Source of the DNA: Laccaria trichodermophora
Taxonomy: Eukaryota > Basidiomycota > Agaricomycetes > Agaricales > Hydnangiaceae
Reading direction: 5' to 3'
Assembly (NCBI GenBank): GCA_018417955.1
Contig: JACTVC010000036.1
Location: forward strand, 124,001-188,000
DNA: 64,000 nucleotides
Below the pieces are notes generated by a model. The model was not told the origin of the DNA. It made no database searches and was given only the letters and a program-made list of their open reading frames with translations. Of this stretch, positions 56,134-64,000 are shown in pieces. Both the position numbers and the translations under genes were made by a program. How positions within the stretch are numbered: the first letter of the stretch is position 1; every line of letters starts with the position of its first letter.

Positions 56134-58244
56134 ATTCATATATGAAAGTAACAGCTACTGGTGGTTGTCGGTCCGAGGACGACGAACAGGAAAGCCCGTT
56201 GTTCATCATTTGATCGCCACGTCGCTGTGGGCGATGTGGCACCTGGGTTGTGTGCATGATGATGGGAATGGGAGGGACTCTCGCATTGCCAACCACCCCC
56301 CGCATGTCCGACGTCGATTTGGGCTGGGGAGACAAGGGGCCGCTAGTATTACTGAGTCACGAATCACCTAAGGGCAGGGGGTTAGTAACACTATAGAGGC
56401 AACAAAGAAATGTAATAACACACGTTTTCAAGGAAAATCTTCAAGACACCACGAGTCTCCCATAGATTAGACCCGAAATACGCTTCACACCTCCAAGACG
56501 AGCGGTAAGACGAATAGCGGGCTTTGTGAGACCTTTGAAACAAGTGAGCGAATGAGGGCGGCATTGACGGGAGATATACCTACGAAGAATCTTATGGTGG
56601 CGCTTAGCCGCCCTTTCCGAATTCCTGTTGAGGATGCTGTGGTCGTCATAGTGGGTATTTGAGCTTTGTTGGCGAAAGGACGTGGGTTGATGGTGAAGGG
56701 CGACTCGATGTTGTGTCTTCGATCTGGCAGTTGACGTGTGCCATGTCGTTGTCGTTGGGTCGTACTCGTTCCGTGTCGTCCCATGCCTTCGTCATGTCGT
56801 CGTTGTGTGGCCTCCTCGTCGCGTTGTCATCATCATGTGGCCTCCTCGTCGCATCGTCATCGTCCTGTCGCTTGTGGTTGGGTCGTCGCTGTGCCGCGTC
56901 GTTGTGGTTGGGTTGTACTCGTCCCATGTCGTCGTCCTGTGGCCTCCTCGTTGCAACATTGTCATCCTGTGGCGTTGTCTCAGCAAGGTGGGTTGAGGGA
57001 GATTAGGAAGTACTTACCTATTGTCGTTCAAGTGGTACTGGTACTTAGAAGTGAAGGTAATGTGCGCCAGAGACGTTGACGTGGCTGCTCAACCAGCCAT
57101 CAACAACGCTCGGAAAGTGCCGAGCACTGAAGGAGCACTGCGCGCACTCGTCGCACACTCGTTATTGAGGGGGAAAAAATACGGAAAAATGTATTTAAAG
57201 GTCCTAAGCAATAGAATTAACATTTGAGATAGGTAGTGCTATGTATTTACCAGGCAGGGAGTAAAAATCAGACGAACTTCAATCTACAGCTGAGTTTCCG
57301 GCACTTTCAGCTGCTTTACTGTGACCCTCTGCACCCATTCCCATTACCCGTATCCACACAATCCTCTGATTTCTATGAAAATTTGTGAATCTGTTCGAGT
57401 TTTCATTCTGAAGGTATCCATGTAAATTTCTTGGCCATTAGATGATTTTTGTGAACACAGTATAGTTTATATCAGACAAAATACACTCTATTCAAGGACT
57501 TTCACAACAAATCCTTCATTATCAAGGTGAATACAGCCCTCAATAATTTCATACTAGCATCCACCTTTAGCTGAGATTATGTGAATTTGACTCCCTGAGT
57601 ATGAGGTGAGCAGAGAAATGTATGCCAACACAATTGTATGTTTTAAAACCCTCCTAAAATTTGAAAAATGGGAACAAGACTTTCAGGTGTGTTATTTCAC
57701 TCAAAACTTAACAATGCCTATCCTAATATTATTTCACTTATGCTATGGGTGTTAGTAGGCTATAGCTGGCAGGTTTTCAATGTCAAATTGCTGGAATGAC
57801 ATGTTTTTTATCTTGAAAAAAGGATACTCCTTTCTCTGCAACTTTTAGCCAACTTCTGATGAAAGTGCAAGGTAAAAGTTGTAAAACAATCATGCTAAGA
57901 TGTATTACCATGGTCAGAGCAATATTGTCTTCCTCTCCTTGCTCAATCTCAGTTGTATTTCCGGTGTTTTCAATGTGTTTGCGAAGTTTGCATCTGTTTG
58001 TCTAAAGCTTCAAACATGTCATCCAAGTTCACTACGTTGCATCCATCTACTTGTGAGGGCGCCATGAATGTGAAACATGAAAAATCAGGCTGTATTCCAC
58101 TTGTAGAGCACCAGAATATTTATGTTTCATTAAAATTTAGGTGTAAAGAATGAATAGCGTGCCTTTTGAAAATCTTGCTACAGGGAGGCAACTATTTGCG
58201 ACTATTTGCGACTGTTTGGCAATGCCTTCCGCAACGTCATCCAG
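56134..58244. other. Unclassified repeat-derived region
   Basis: 56134-56200 is a faint outward extension of the palindrome. GTGACGT-like and GTCGT-rich low-complexity sequence follows at 56210-56980. From about 57200 to 58244 it is AT-rich with no ORF or RNA gene. A 99-codon minus frame (56485-56784) is mostly unremarkable sequence and I do not claim it as a gene. Confidence 0.4.
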
Positions 58245-58252
58245 CTGGAACC

Positions 58253-59392
58253 TAGTCTCGTTCCCATCCGTTGTAAGGGAGTGCGGTCCGCCGGACCGTC
58301 GGAGTTACAAAATACACGACAGAACACTCCCTACAACGTCTGGTGCAATTGGTAGGCAAAACCACCAGTCGAGTCACAGCGTGACAAACGGTAACATTTT
58401 GGCTGGCAACCTCGATCCGACGCTCAGGTCAAGCTCAGGTTGTCTCTTCTCCTGCTAATCGGCTACAGCTATAAACTACGACAGATCGTCATCGGCATCT
58501 TAGGTCACAAAGGTCTGAACAGAGGAAAGCTGCCTTCTTGCCCTCCGCAACCATTACCGTGCTGGATAGTCGTGACTTGTTTACATGGACTGTCAGTTAG
58601 AAGGTACGTTACACCTGTAGTCTCTTGGAAAATGGTCGACTAACAAATTCTCAACCGGTTCTCTGTGTTAAACGTCCTAGTACTCCCCGCACACATGGGA
58701 AAAGTCGAACTACATCAACGAGGACGACCCTTCCATGTCAAGTCTCCTACAAGCATCCCTGTTTTCACGTCTCCAATCTGCCCTACCTCCCAATATTGTC
58801 GCAACTGTAAACAACATGACTCCCGAGTCTCTTAAGCATGCTATGGACAACGTCGATTTTGCTGGCATACGCTCAAACCTCCTTACAGAATTCCAGCGCG
58901 TCCAAGGTGTCACACGCGCCCAGGCTGAGGAATACGTGCACAAAAGCCACATTTCCCCGCGTGAGTGACCGCCGGGTTGCCTGTGTACGCTCCGGCGTCA
59001 TATCCTCAAACACTGAGCTTCATTGTCTTGATGGCCATTCGCGAAGAGCAGATAGCGTGCATGCATTCGTCGTCCCTCCAGTTATCTTATGCAACTTCCT
59101 CTGAACCCCACATGTCCCTTCCCTCCGAGCTGGCTACCAGATTATAACATAGCCCACATGTACTTACCTTTACACATAGAAATATAGTTTGTAACAGGTC
59201 CAATGCTTGTGAACTGTGTTGATATTGCTCCCTACTCTATGTGAAGTTGTTACATTTTGTCACGCTGTGACTCGACCGTAGGTTCGCCCTACCAATTGCA
59301 CCAGACGTTGTGGAGAGTGTTCTGCAGTGTGTTTTCACACTCCGACGGTCCGGCGGGCCGCTCACTCTCCATAACGGATGGGCACGAGACTA
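58253..59392. mobile_element. Small non-autonomous hAT-like element carrying gene fragments
   Basis: 1140 bp bounded by 8-bp duplications CTGGAACC (58245-58252 and 59393-59400). Terminal inverted repeats of about 140 bp (58253-58395 and 59253-59392) begin TAGTCTCG and are imperfect. The interior has no transposase but shows coding-like exons. TAG-type ends with 8-bp duplications fit hAT; the ends differ from those of the 46793-50878 hAT, so another transposase mobilised it. Confidence 0.8.
58680..59147 (+). pseudogene. Captured host-gene fragments inside the small hAT-like element
   Basis: A frame through 58711-58957 reads like a real protein segment (Y-I-N-E-D-D-P-S-M-S-S-L-L-Q-A, then N-M-T-P-E-S-L-K-H-A-M, Q-A-E-E-Y-V-H-K-S), helical and amphipathic, followed by a GTGAGT donor at about 58960. 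A second piece after it (59025-59147) begins M-A-I-R-E-E-Q and ends in TAA. The host gene was not recognised. Likely a transduplicated fragment rather than a functional gene, but an expressed fusion is possible. Confidence 0.5.
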
Positions 59393-59400
59393 CTGGAACC

Positions 59401-60142
59401 TGTGCCATCCATCCAAATGCTGCTCAATAAAAATATCAAAAGTCATATTATATGTCAAAAATAAGTTGCAACTGAGGAAATATGAGCTTGATACAATCAA
59501 TAATATGAATGACACCCTCCAAAATGCATTTCCATGATTTTCCTGGCTTTGTTGACAATTGTTTGTTACTTGGAAAAGGTCATCCAGAACATGACTTGTG
59601 CATCCATCATCTCCACATCTCTGATTGTGGTGGAAATTTTTGGAAAAAATCGGAAAAATATTTCTACATCACTTGGTAGCTCTGAGTAGCTGTAACAATA
59701 AATTTGAAGGAGAAAAATGAGAATTATCACAACTGAAATATTCTGGTGAAATGCAGCTTTTTCAGAGAGATTTTGACATGGAAAAAACATATGTGGATGC
59801 TCTTTTGGCAAGAGAAACATACACAGGATACAGGAAAACATACCAGTCATCAATACTGATCCAGGATGTACCATTTCTAAGAATTTTATATTGTAAAACA
59901 TATCTGAGCTATATTTAGATTTGTTATATATCACAAACATGTTGGATCCAAAAATAGAACAGATTTCAAACATTAGCAAGCTATTTTTGATTTTTCTATC
60001 ACAGATATTGATATTTCACCCAAAAAAACCAAAAATTTCCCCCCTGGGGTGATTTTTTAAAGGTGAGCAGAATGCAAGCAAAAGTAGGCAAAGGACATTG
60101 CACATCAATTGGCAAATGGTGTGCAAGGTAATTGCACACCTC
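59401..60142. other. AT-rich right part of the composite insertion
   Basis: No gene. It ends in GGTGTGCAA-GGTAA-TTGCACACC (60118-60140), a short palindrome at the insertion boundary. A 137-codon minus frame (59566-59979) has hydrophobic, low-complexity content and no recognisable domain. Confidence 0.4.
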
Positions 60143-60263
60143 GTAGGGCTAGGACTACATCTATGGCTGCCGGTTTACCCGATCTCTCCTTATCGTCCTC
60201 TCCTAAGTTCGTGTTTGTAGCTACGCCGGCCAGGTTGCTGCTAATTCCCACAGTGTCCACCTT
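60143..60263 (-). promoter_or_regulatory. Gypsy-2 leader, primer-binding site and gag N-terminus
   Basis: On the minus strand, AAGG then TGGACACTGTGGGAA (60259-60245) follow the LTR, identical to gypsy-1. The following sequence is open and continues the gag frame across the insertion footprint. Confidence 0.75.
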
Positions 60264-60847
60264 TGCGCAACCCTATTCGTAGGGATTCGATTACGCAGTG
60301 GGTTTAGTATCAACAACAAGCGGATCCCGGCGAACGTAGACCTATTCGGTTTGCGTACTGGTGTGGAGACCCTGTCACAGGTCTGATTCTGAAAAGCTAA
60401 GGAAGGATCTGAATACGTGAGTGTCTGCTTACGCCCTGGAAAACCACGAGCGCAGACAACCCAACTCTCTTGGAAAGCCACAGAGAGGAGTAAGCTGATC
60501 CTTTCTGAAGGAGAAAGATCTGTCAGCTTCTAAGGGAGACACGAGCTCCCAGGGTAAGTTCTAACTGGAACTGACCTAGATCCTTTTGCACGGATTTCTT
60601 CAGTGAACTTGGGTCGAGTCGTGAGTACGATGCTCGAGTTACAAGTCAAGAAAAGAATAACAGTGTAGAGAAAAGATGTATTGTTTGTTCTTTACAGGAA
60701 AGTTATACTGAGCATGACTAATCGTGACTATCGTGACTAAATGTGACCGAATGACTCTGAAGTTCAAAGAAGAGAAATAAAAGCTCCTGCGCTGTTGGAT
60801 GGGAAATATAATCCTAAGAGGGAGTGCCGTGGTACTGACCCCTCACA
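60264..60847 (-). repeat. Gypsy-2 5' LTR
   Basis: 584 bp, TGCGCA...CTCACA, partner of 33834-34417 with no indel. The adjoining primer site and the shared CCACC show it is not a solo LTR. Confidence 0.92.
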
Positions 60848-60852
60848 CCACC
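60848..60852. repeat. Gypsy-2 target-site duplication, right (CCACC)
   Basis: Matches 33829-33833. Confidence 0.88.
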
Positions 60853-61090
60853 AGCCGATGGAGCTTCGCATAACGTTGTGCCACCAAATGCTCCGAACCT
60901 GCAAGGGCAAGCTCCATCAGCACAATCATATGGTCAAGCTCCTGCACCCCACACACAGTCATGGCGCCACTCCCTCATCTGACAATTGCCCACCCAATCA
61001 TTCCAAAGGAGCTAGACCCAGAGGACATTATCAAGGACAATACGGTGAGCCAACAGCTCATACTGATGATAAGGCTTGGGGGAAAGATTA
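60853..61090 (+). pseudogene. Host-gene remnant right of gypsy-2
   Basis: A Pro/Gln/Ala-rich frame (N-L-Q-G-Q-A-P-S-A-Q-S-Y-G-Q) continues the composition seen left of gypsy-2 up to a stop at about 60980. A different frame then reads P-I-I-P-K-E-L-D-P-E-D-I-I and ends at a GTGAGC donor (61044). Probably one old gene, disrupted and frameshifted. Confidence 0.4.
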
Positions 61091-62200
61091 GTGACTGTAT
61101 GTACTTGTTGGTGTGGTTTGGCGGTCGCTGTTGATATTCCCGCTCCTTTCACTTACCAGTACATGCTCCTTTTACATTATTGCCTCTCATATCTTGGACT
61201 CTCATTTTGTTAGTTTGGCTGCTGTATGTTTTTTCAATACAATTTTGTTCAGTGTCAGACAACACCTAAAGTGCCAAACTAGAAAGATGGCAAACACTAG
61301 AACCTCAGCTTGGGGATTGTTAGCAACTGCTGGAAGTGACACTGTCTCAGCAGACACAAGCGGCACTTCCACTTGCAAAATCTATTCGACTGCACATGCG
61401 TTGACGGTGGCAAGTTCAGGCAGTGTGAATTTTGCCATGGACACTGACTATCTATAGGCAGATCTGCTGTGATCCGGTTCCAGATTTGGATTTGAGTGGT
61501 GGCCATCACCCCCAATTTACCTTTAAGGCCCATTTCACACATCAAAAGAAGGGGCCTTAAAGGTAAATTGCCACTCTGAACCGTCATGCCTGGGGTGGGC
61601 CGCCTGACGACGCATGCTGAGTATGTGGTGGGCGGTAAGTATTGGAGAGTGTGATGTGACCTTTGGATGACAACAAAGGAAGGTGATGTCGGGGGAGTGC
61701 TGGGCATGGGGGTATTTGGAGGTGGTGATGTGGGGCCTCCATTTCGATGTGAAGGAAGTTGTCCATGGGTGATAGGATGGGTAACGCAATTTCGAGGTAT
61801 GTGGATTCACACCACCACAGGCACCGCCTTTTGACATACCAGTGGGCCTTGAAGGGCCCTTCTTTTGATAGGGTGTAATGGGCCTTTGAGGTCCCGCCGA
61901 CTTGCCATATATATCATTCATTCGATTGAGATCTTACGCTTTTAGCTTCTGCGACCGCCCTGGCACTTTGGCACTGCCATTGTCAGTTGCACTCGCCATC
62001 GTTGTTGGTTGCACTCGCTACGCCGAGCAGTCAATAGCTCTGTTTTGAATGTTTATATTTGAATGTTTGAACCCTCACTCCTCCATGTTAGGGTTTGAAA
62101 TTCTCACTAAAATACAAATGGCCCATGAGATGATATACTGAAATGATGAAACAATGCTATGGAGAAGAGATGGTACACACAACACCCAAGCTCTATATGT
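61091..62200. other. Non-coding stretch with short inverted repeats
   Basis: No gene. A perfect 19-bp inverted repeat (CAATTTACCTTTAAGGCCC at 61513-61531 and its complement at 61552-61570) could form a hairpin; related GGGCCTT words recur at 61845-61895, so this may be a small inverted-repeat element. Confidence 0.45.
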
Positions 62201-62239
62201 TAATGATGTTCCATTGTGAGGGAGAGGATGTGATATGCA

Positions 62240-62960
62240 GACAGATGGCCCAGATGAGAGTGTCAGATAAGATTAGGGATATTGTGCTGGAACGAGCCTT
62301 GGATATCCACGTTGCGAAGAGTGGCACTAGAGAGGGGCAGCATGACATTGTGGGAGCCCATGCCAATGAGCATGACCTTGCCACTGGCAATTGCGGCCTG
62401 TTAGAGAGGGTTCAACGTTCTGGCAGTAACCTGAATGAAAAAAAAACAGCGAGGGAAGAATGAGATCACAAGATCAGGGAACTTACATGGACTGAGGTCT
62501 GGATGGCTGGTTCAGCACCTGTGCATTCAAAAACAACATCAAAGCTGTCCTTCACCTCGAATGTGGAGAGAACCGACTGTGCAGTCTCCTTTGCACAACA
62601 GAGTTGTTCTTCTGAAGTCTTGGCTTTGTCAGACATAGACATGAGAGGCAAAGCTGTTTTCTTTTGCGAAGTCGAGTCGTGTTTGATTGATGTTGATGAC
62701 AACAATGTGAAATGCACCCAGTGATTTGGCGGCGGCACAAGCAAGAAGGCCAATGGCGCCAACACCGAAGAGAATGACGGTTTGACCAGTGGTAAGATTC
62801 ATGCAGCAGGTAGTGTGGATGAGGACAGACAGGGGTTCTGCGATTGCAGCTTGCTCAGAAGTGCAAGAATCTGGCAGACTGATGGGTGAGAGCATTGGTC
62901 AGAAACATCAGCAGGCGATTGGATGTAATACGTACTGGTGCAAAACATAGGCAGGGTGGT
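62240..62960 (-). pseudogene. Zinc-type medium-chain dehydrogenase (sorbitol/xylitol dehydrogenase-like) pseudogene
   Basis: Minus strand. L-P-D-S...A-E-P-L-S-V-L-I-H, then the Rossmann motif G-V-G-A-I-G-L-L-A (near 62750), a reading-frame change near 62665, then F-E-C-T-G-A-E-P-A-I-Q-T-S, an intron with GTAAGT donor and TAACAG acceptor (about 62487-62404), and A-S-G-K-V-M-L-I-G-M-G ... L-R-N-V-D-I-Q-G-S. This order is characteristic of polyol dehydrogenases of the MDR superfamily. The N-terminal catalytic zinc domain and the C-terminus are missing, and there is a stop at about 62273. So it is a broken gene fragment, not a working enzyme. Confidence 0.75.
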
Positions 62961-63126
62961 TCATAGGTGTTTGGAGGGTACCATCCATGTGAGGATGGCA
63001 GCACTACTGCAGAAGTGCAAATTTAGGCCATGCATGAGAGTAAAAGGTCATAGGAGACCACTTGTGGATGCGTGAGCTTCAGTGAGAGCTCGGCATTTTG
63101 GTGAGGTCTTTACCTTGCCCGGGTTA

Positions 63127-63420
63127 ATCCATATGGAATCCATCAGCAATTCCATGTGGAATCCATGGAATGAATGTTGGCTGGGACAACAGCCAATTTA
63201 TTGTTCCATGGACATCATGGATTCCATATGGAATGATCATGGAATGGTCATGGAATGGTCAATTCCACATGGAATCCATCACTATTCCACATGGATTCCA
63301 CTGAATTCCATATGGAATTTATGCATATCCACCATGGAATCCATGGACAAGTCCATATGGAATCCATGGATAAGTCCACATGGATTCCATGGAACAAGTC
63401 CATATGGATTCCATGGAAAC
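63127..63420. repeat. Short-palindrome repeat region (CCATATGGAATCCATGG words)
   Basis: Dense overlapping palindromic words ATTCCATATGGAAT, AATCCATGGA and TCCACATGGA across nearly 300 bp. Similar in style, not in sequence, to the KDZ arrays and to 37624-37850. Probably the terminus of an unidentified DNA element. Confidence 0.6.
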
Positions 63421-63517
63421 CATTAGAATACATACAAGCATTACTAGAAACTATTGAATAGAAACTCAGTAGCATTTGTAGTGTCCTTACTATATTAAAA
63501 ATAAAAATTTTAAAGTT

Positions 63518-63588
63518 GCATTCTCGAAGGATTGAACTTGAGACCACAGGGATGCAAACAGCGCTAAAGCCAACTGGACCAAACCGGC
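63518..63588 (-). ncRNA. tRNA-like sequence (probable SINE head)
   Basis: On the minus strand there is an A-box-like TGGTCCAGTTGG (63581-63570) and a B-box-like AGTTCAATCCT (63538-63528), about 31 nt apart, followed by T-rich tracts (TTTTTATTTTT) resembling a polymerase III terminator. The acceptor ends do not pair (GCCGGTT versus GAATGC), so it is not a functional tRNA; a tRNA-derived SINE or pseudo-tRNA fits. Confidence 0.5.
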
Positions 63589-64000
63589 TTTGTTAGATAT
63601 AGAACCATGGGAAAATATATCACACCCTCACAGCCTGTTGCGTCCCAAACGTGGTAACTATGACTGAAGCGTTGCCACGTCACTTCTTTCTTACCACAAC
63701 CACGACCATCAACGACCACGACCATCAACCAACCACTACCACCTCGACTCCATGCCACCCCGTACCCGTGCCGACGACAAGGCCTCGCGCAGCGGCCACG
63801 TACGCGCCCATTCGCCTGTCCGAAAGCGAGGACCGTCCAACGCGGGCGACCAGGCAAGCAAGCACCAGAAGAAATGTCAGGAGGACCCTGACGACATGCC
63901 CGCACAGCCCGAAGCAACGCAGGAGGAGGCGAGAGGAGCAAAAACGGGGAAGAAGAGAGGGGGGAAGATGAAGAAGGGGAAGAAAACGAGGTGCGTACCC
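63589..64000. other. Low-complexity region at the right edge
   Basis: ACCACGACCATCAACG-type repeats (63690-63750), then a purine-rich stretch. Related GT/CG repeats on the other strand occur at 51230-51480 and 56690-56980. The open frame (Thr/Arg-rich) is repeat translation; no gene is supported. Confidence 0.4.

Larger units (their letters stand above)
46262..60142. mobile_element. 13.9-kb composite insertion in gypsy-2 leader/gag
   Basis: Flanked by GTAG at 46258-46261 and 60143-60146. Joining the flanks through one GTAG gives an open gag frame from the primer site into the main gag ORF. Inner ends share GTGCAA/TTGCAC and TTTGCC words but no long terminal inverted repeat. It contains a tandem duplication, a hAT element, a giant palindrome and a small hAT-like element, so it may be one large non-autonomous element that later received others, or a stack of insertions. 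Confidence 0.55.
33834..60847 (-). mobile_element. Gypsy-2: Ty3/gypsy chromovirus, 27 kb including nested insertions
   Basis: Minus-strand element with a 584-bp LTR at each end and CCACC duplications. In element order: 5' LTR (60847-60264), primer site, leader and gag start (to 60143), a 13.9-kb insertion, gag-pol (46261-38336), third ORF (38167 to 34413, itself interrupted), polypurine tract, 3' LTR (34417-33834). Without insertions it is roughly 11.8 kb. It is inactive: three nonsense codons and two large insertions. Confidence 0.9.

Noticed and set aside
59566..59979. 137-codon minus-strand protein gene
   Set aside because: AT-rich hydrophobic frame without domain, splice context or upstream signals; likely chance.
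60264..60847. Solo LTR unrelated to gypsy-2
   Set aside because: Same 584-bp length, matching primer site and shared CCACC duplication with 33834-34417 make it the 5' LTR of gypsy-2.
62143..62463. Plus-strand 106-codon ORF
   Set aside because: Antisense shadow of the dehydrogenase pseudogene, whose minus-strand translation shows family motifs.
63518..63588. Functional tRNA gene
   Set aside because: Acceptor stem ends do not pair and no proper anticodon arm could be drawn.

Overview
This window is a transposon graveyard from a filamentous fungus, most likely a basidiomycete of the Agaricomycetes. Evidence: short (about 50-60 nt) GT-AG introns, two Ty3/gypsy chromoviruses with C-terminal chromodomains, a Ty1/copia polyprotein, a KDZ (Kyakuja-Dileera-Zisupton) transposase, a hAT transposase, and almost no ordinary host genes. 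No rRNA, CRISPR or bacterial gene organisation is present.

Layout. 1-9088: gypsy-1 on the minus strand (third ORF 1-545, intact gag-pol 862-8259, 5' LTR about 8650-9088), running off the left edge and truncating a copia element. 9089-31923: the copia element (plus strand), split between integrase and reverse transcriptase by a 19,283-bp KDZ transposon (10822-30104) with 7-bp target duplications GAAAGTG. The KDZ element has 348-bp identical terminal inverted repeats, mirror-image 26-bp palindromic arrays, its own spliced transposase (24914-28440) and a divergent two-gene cargo (gene A 13207-18566 minus; gene B 22109-24720 plus). The cargo genes are separated by a 3.5-kb region with clusters of a 15-bp word, TTTGACTCCTTGTCG, always oriented toward the flanking gene. 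31924-32246: copia 3' LTR. 32247-33828: degraded host sequence.

33834-60847: gypsy-2 on the minus strand, bounded by two 584-bp LTRs and CCACC target duplications. Its third ORF is broken by a minisatellite-bearing insertion (about 36511-37850), its gag-pol carries three nonsense codons, and its 5' end is split by a 13.9-kb composite insertion (46262-60142, footprint GTAG). Inside that composite are a complete hAT element (46793-50878, 8-bp duplications GATGCAAT), a giant near-perfect palindrome (51502-56133, arms about 2.1 kb) and a small hAT-like element carrying spliced gene fragments (58253-59392, duplications CTGGAACC). 60848-64000: interrupted host sequence resumes, with a zinc-type sorbitol/xylitol dehydrogenase pseudogene, short-palindrome repeats and a tRNA-like sequence.

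The elements interact only by insertion: gypsy-1 and KDZ into copia, several elements into gypsy-2. A second theme is decay: LTR differences of gypsy-2, its nonsense codons and differences between the palindrome arms are transitions, mostly at CpG, as expected of methylated repeats. All spliced models were built by eye from splice signals and frame continuity.
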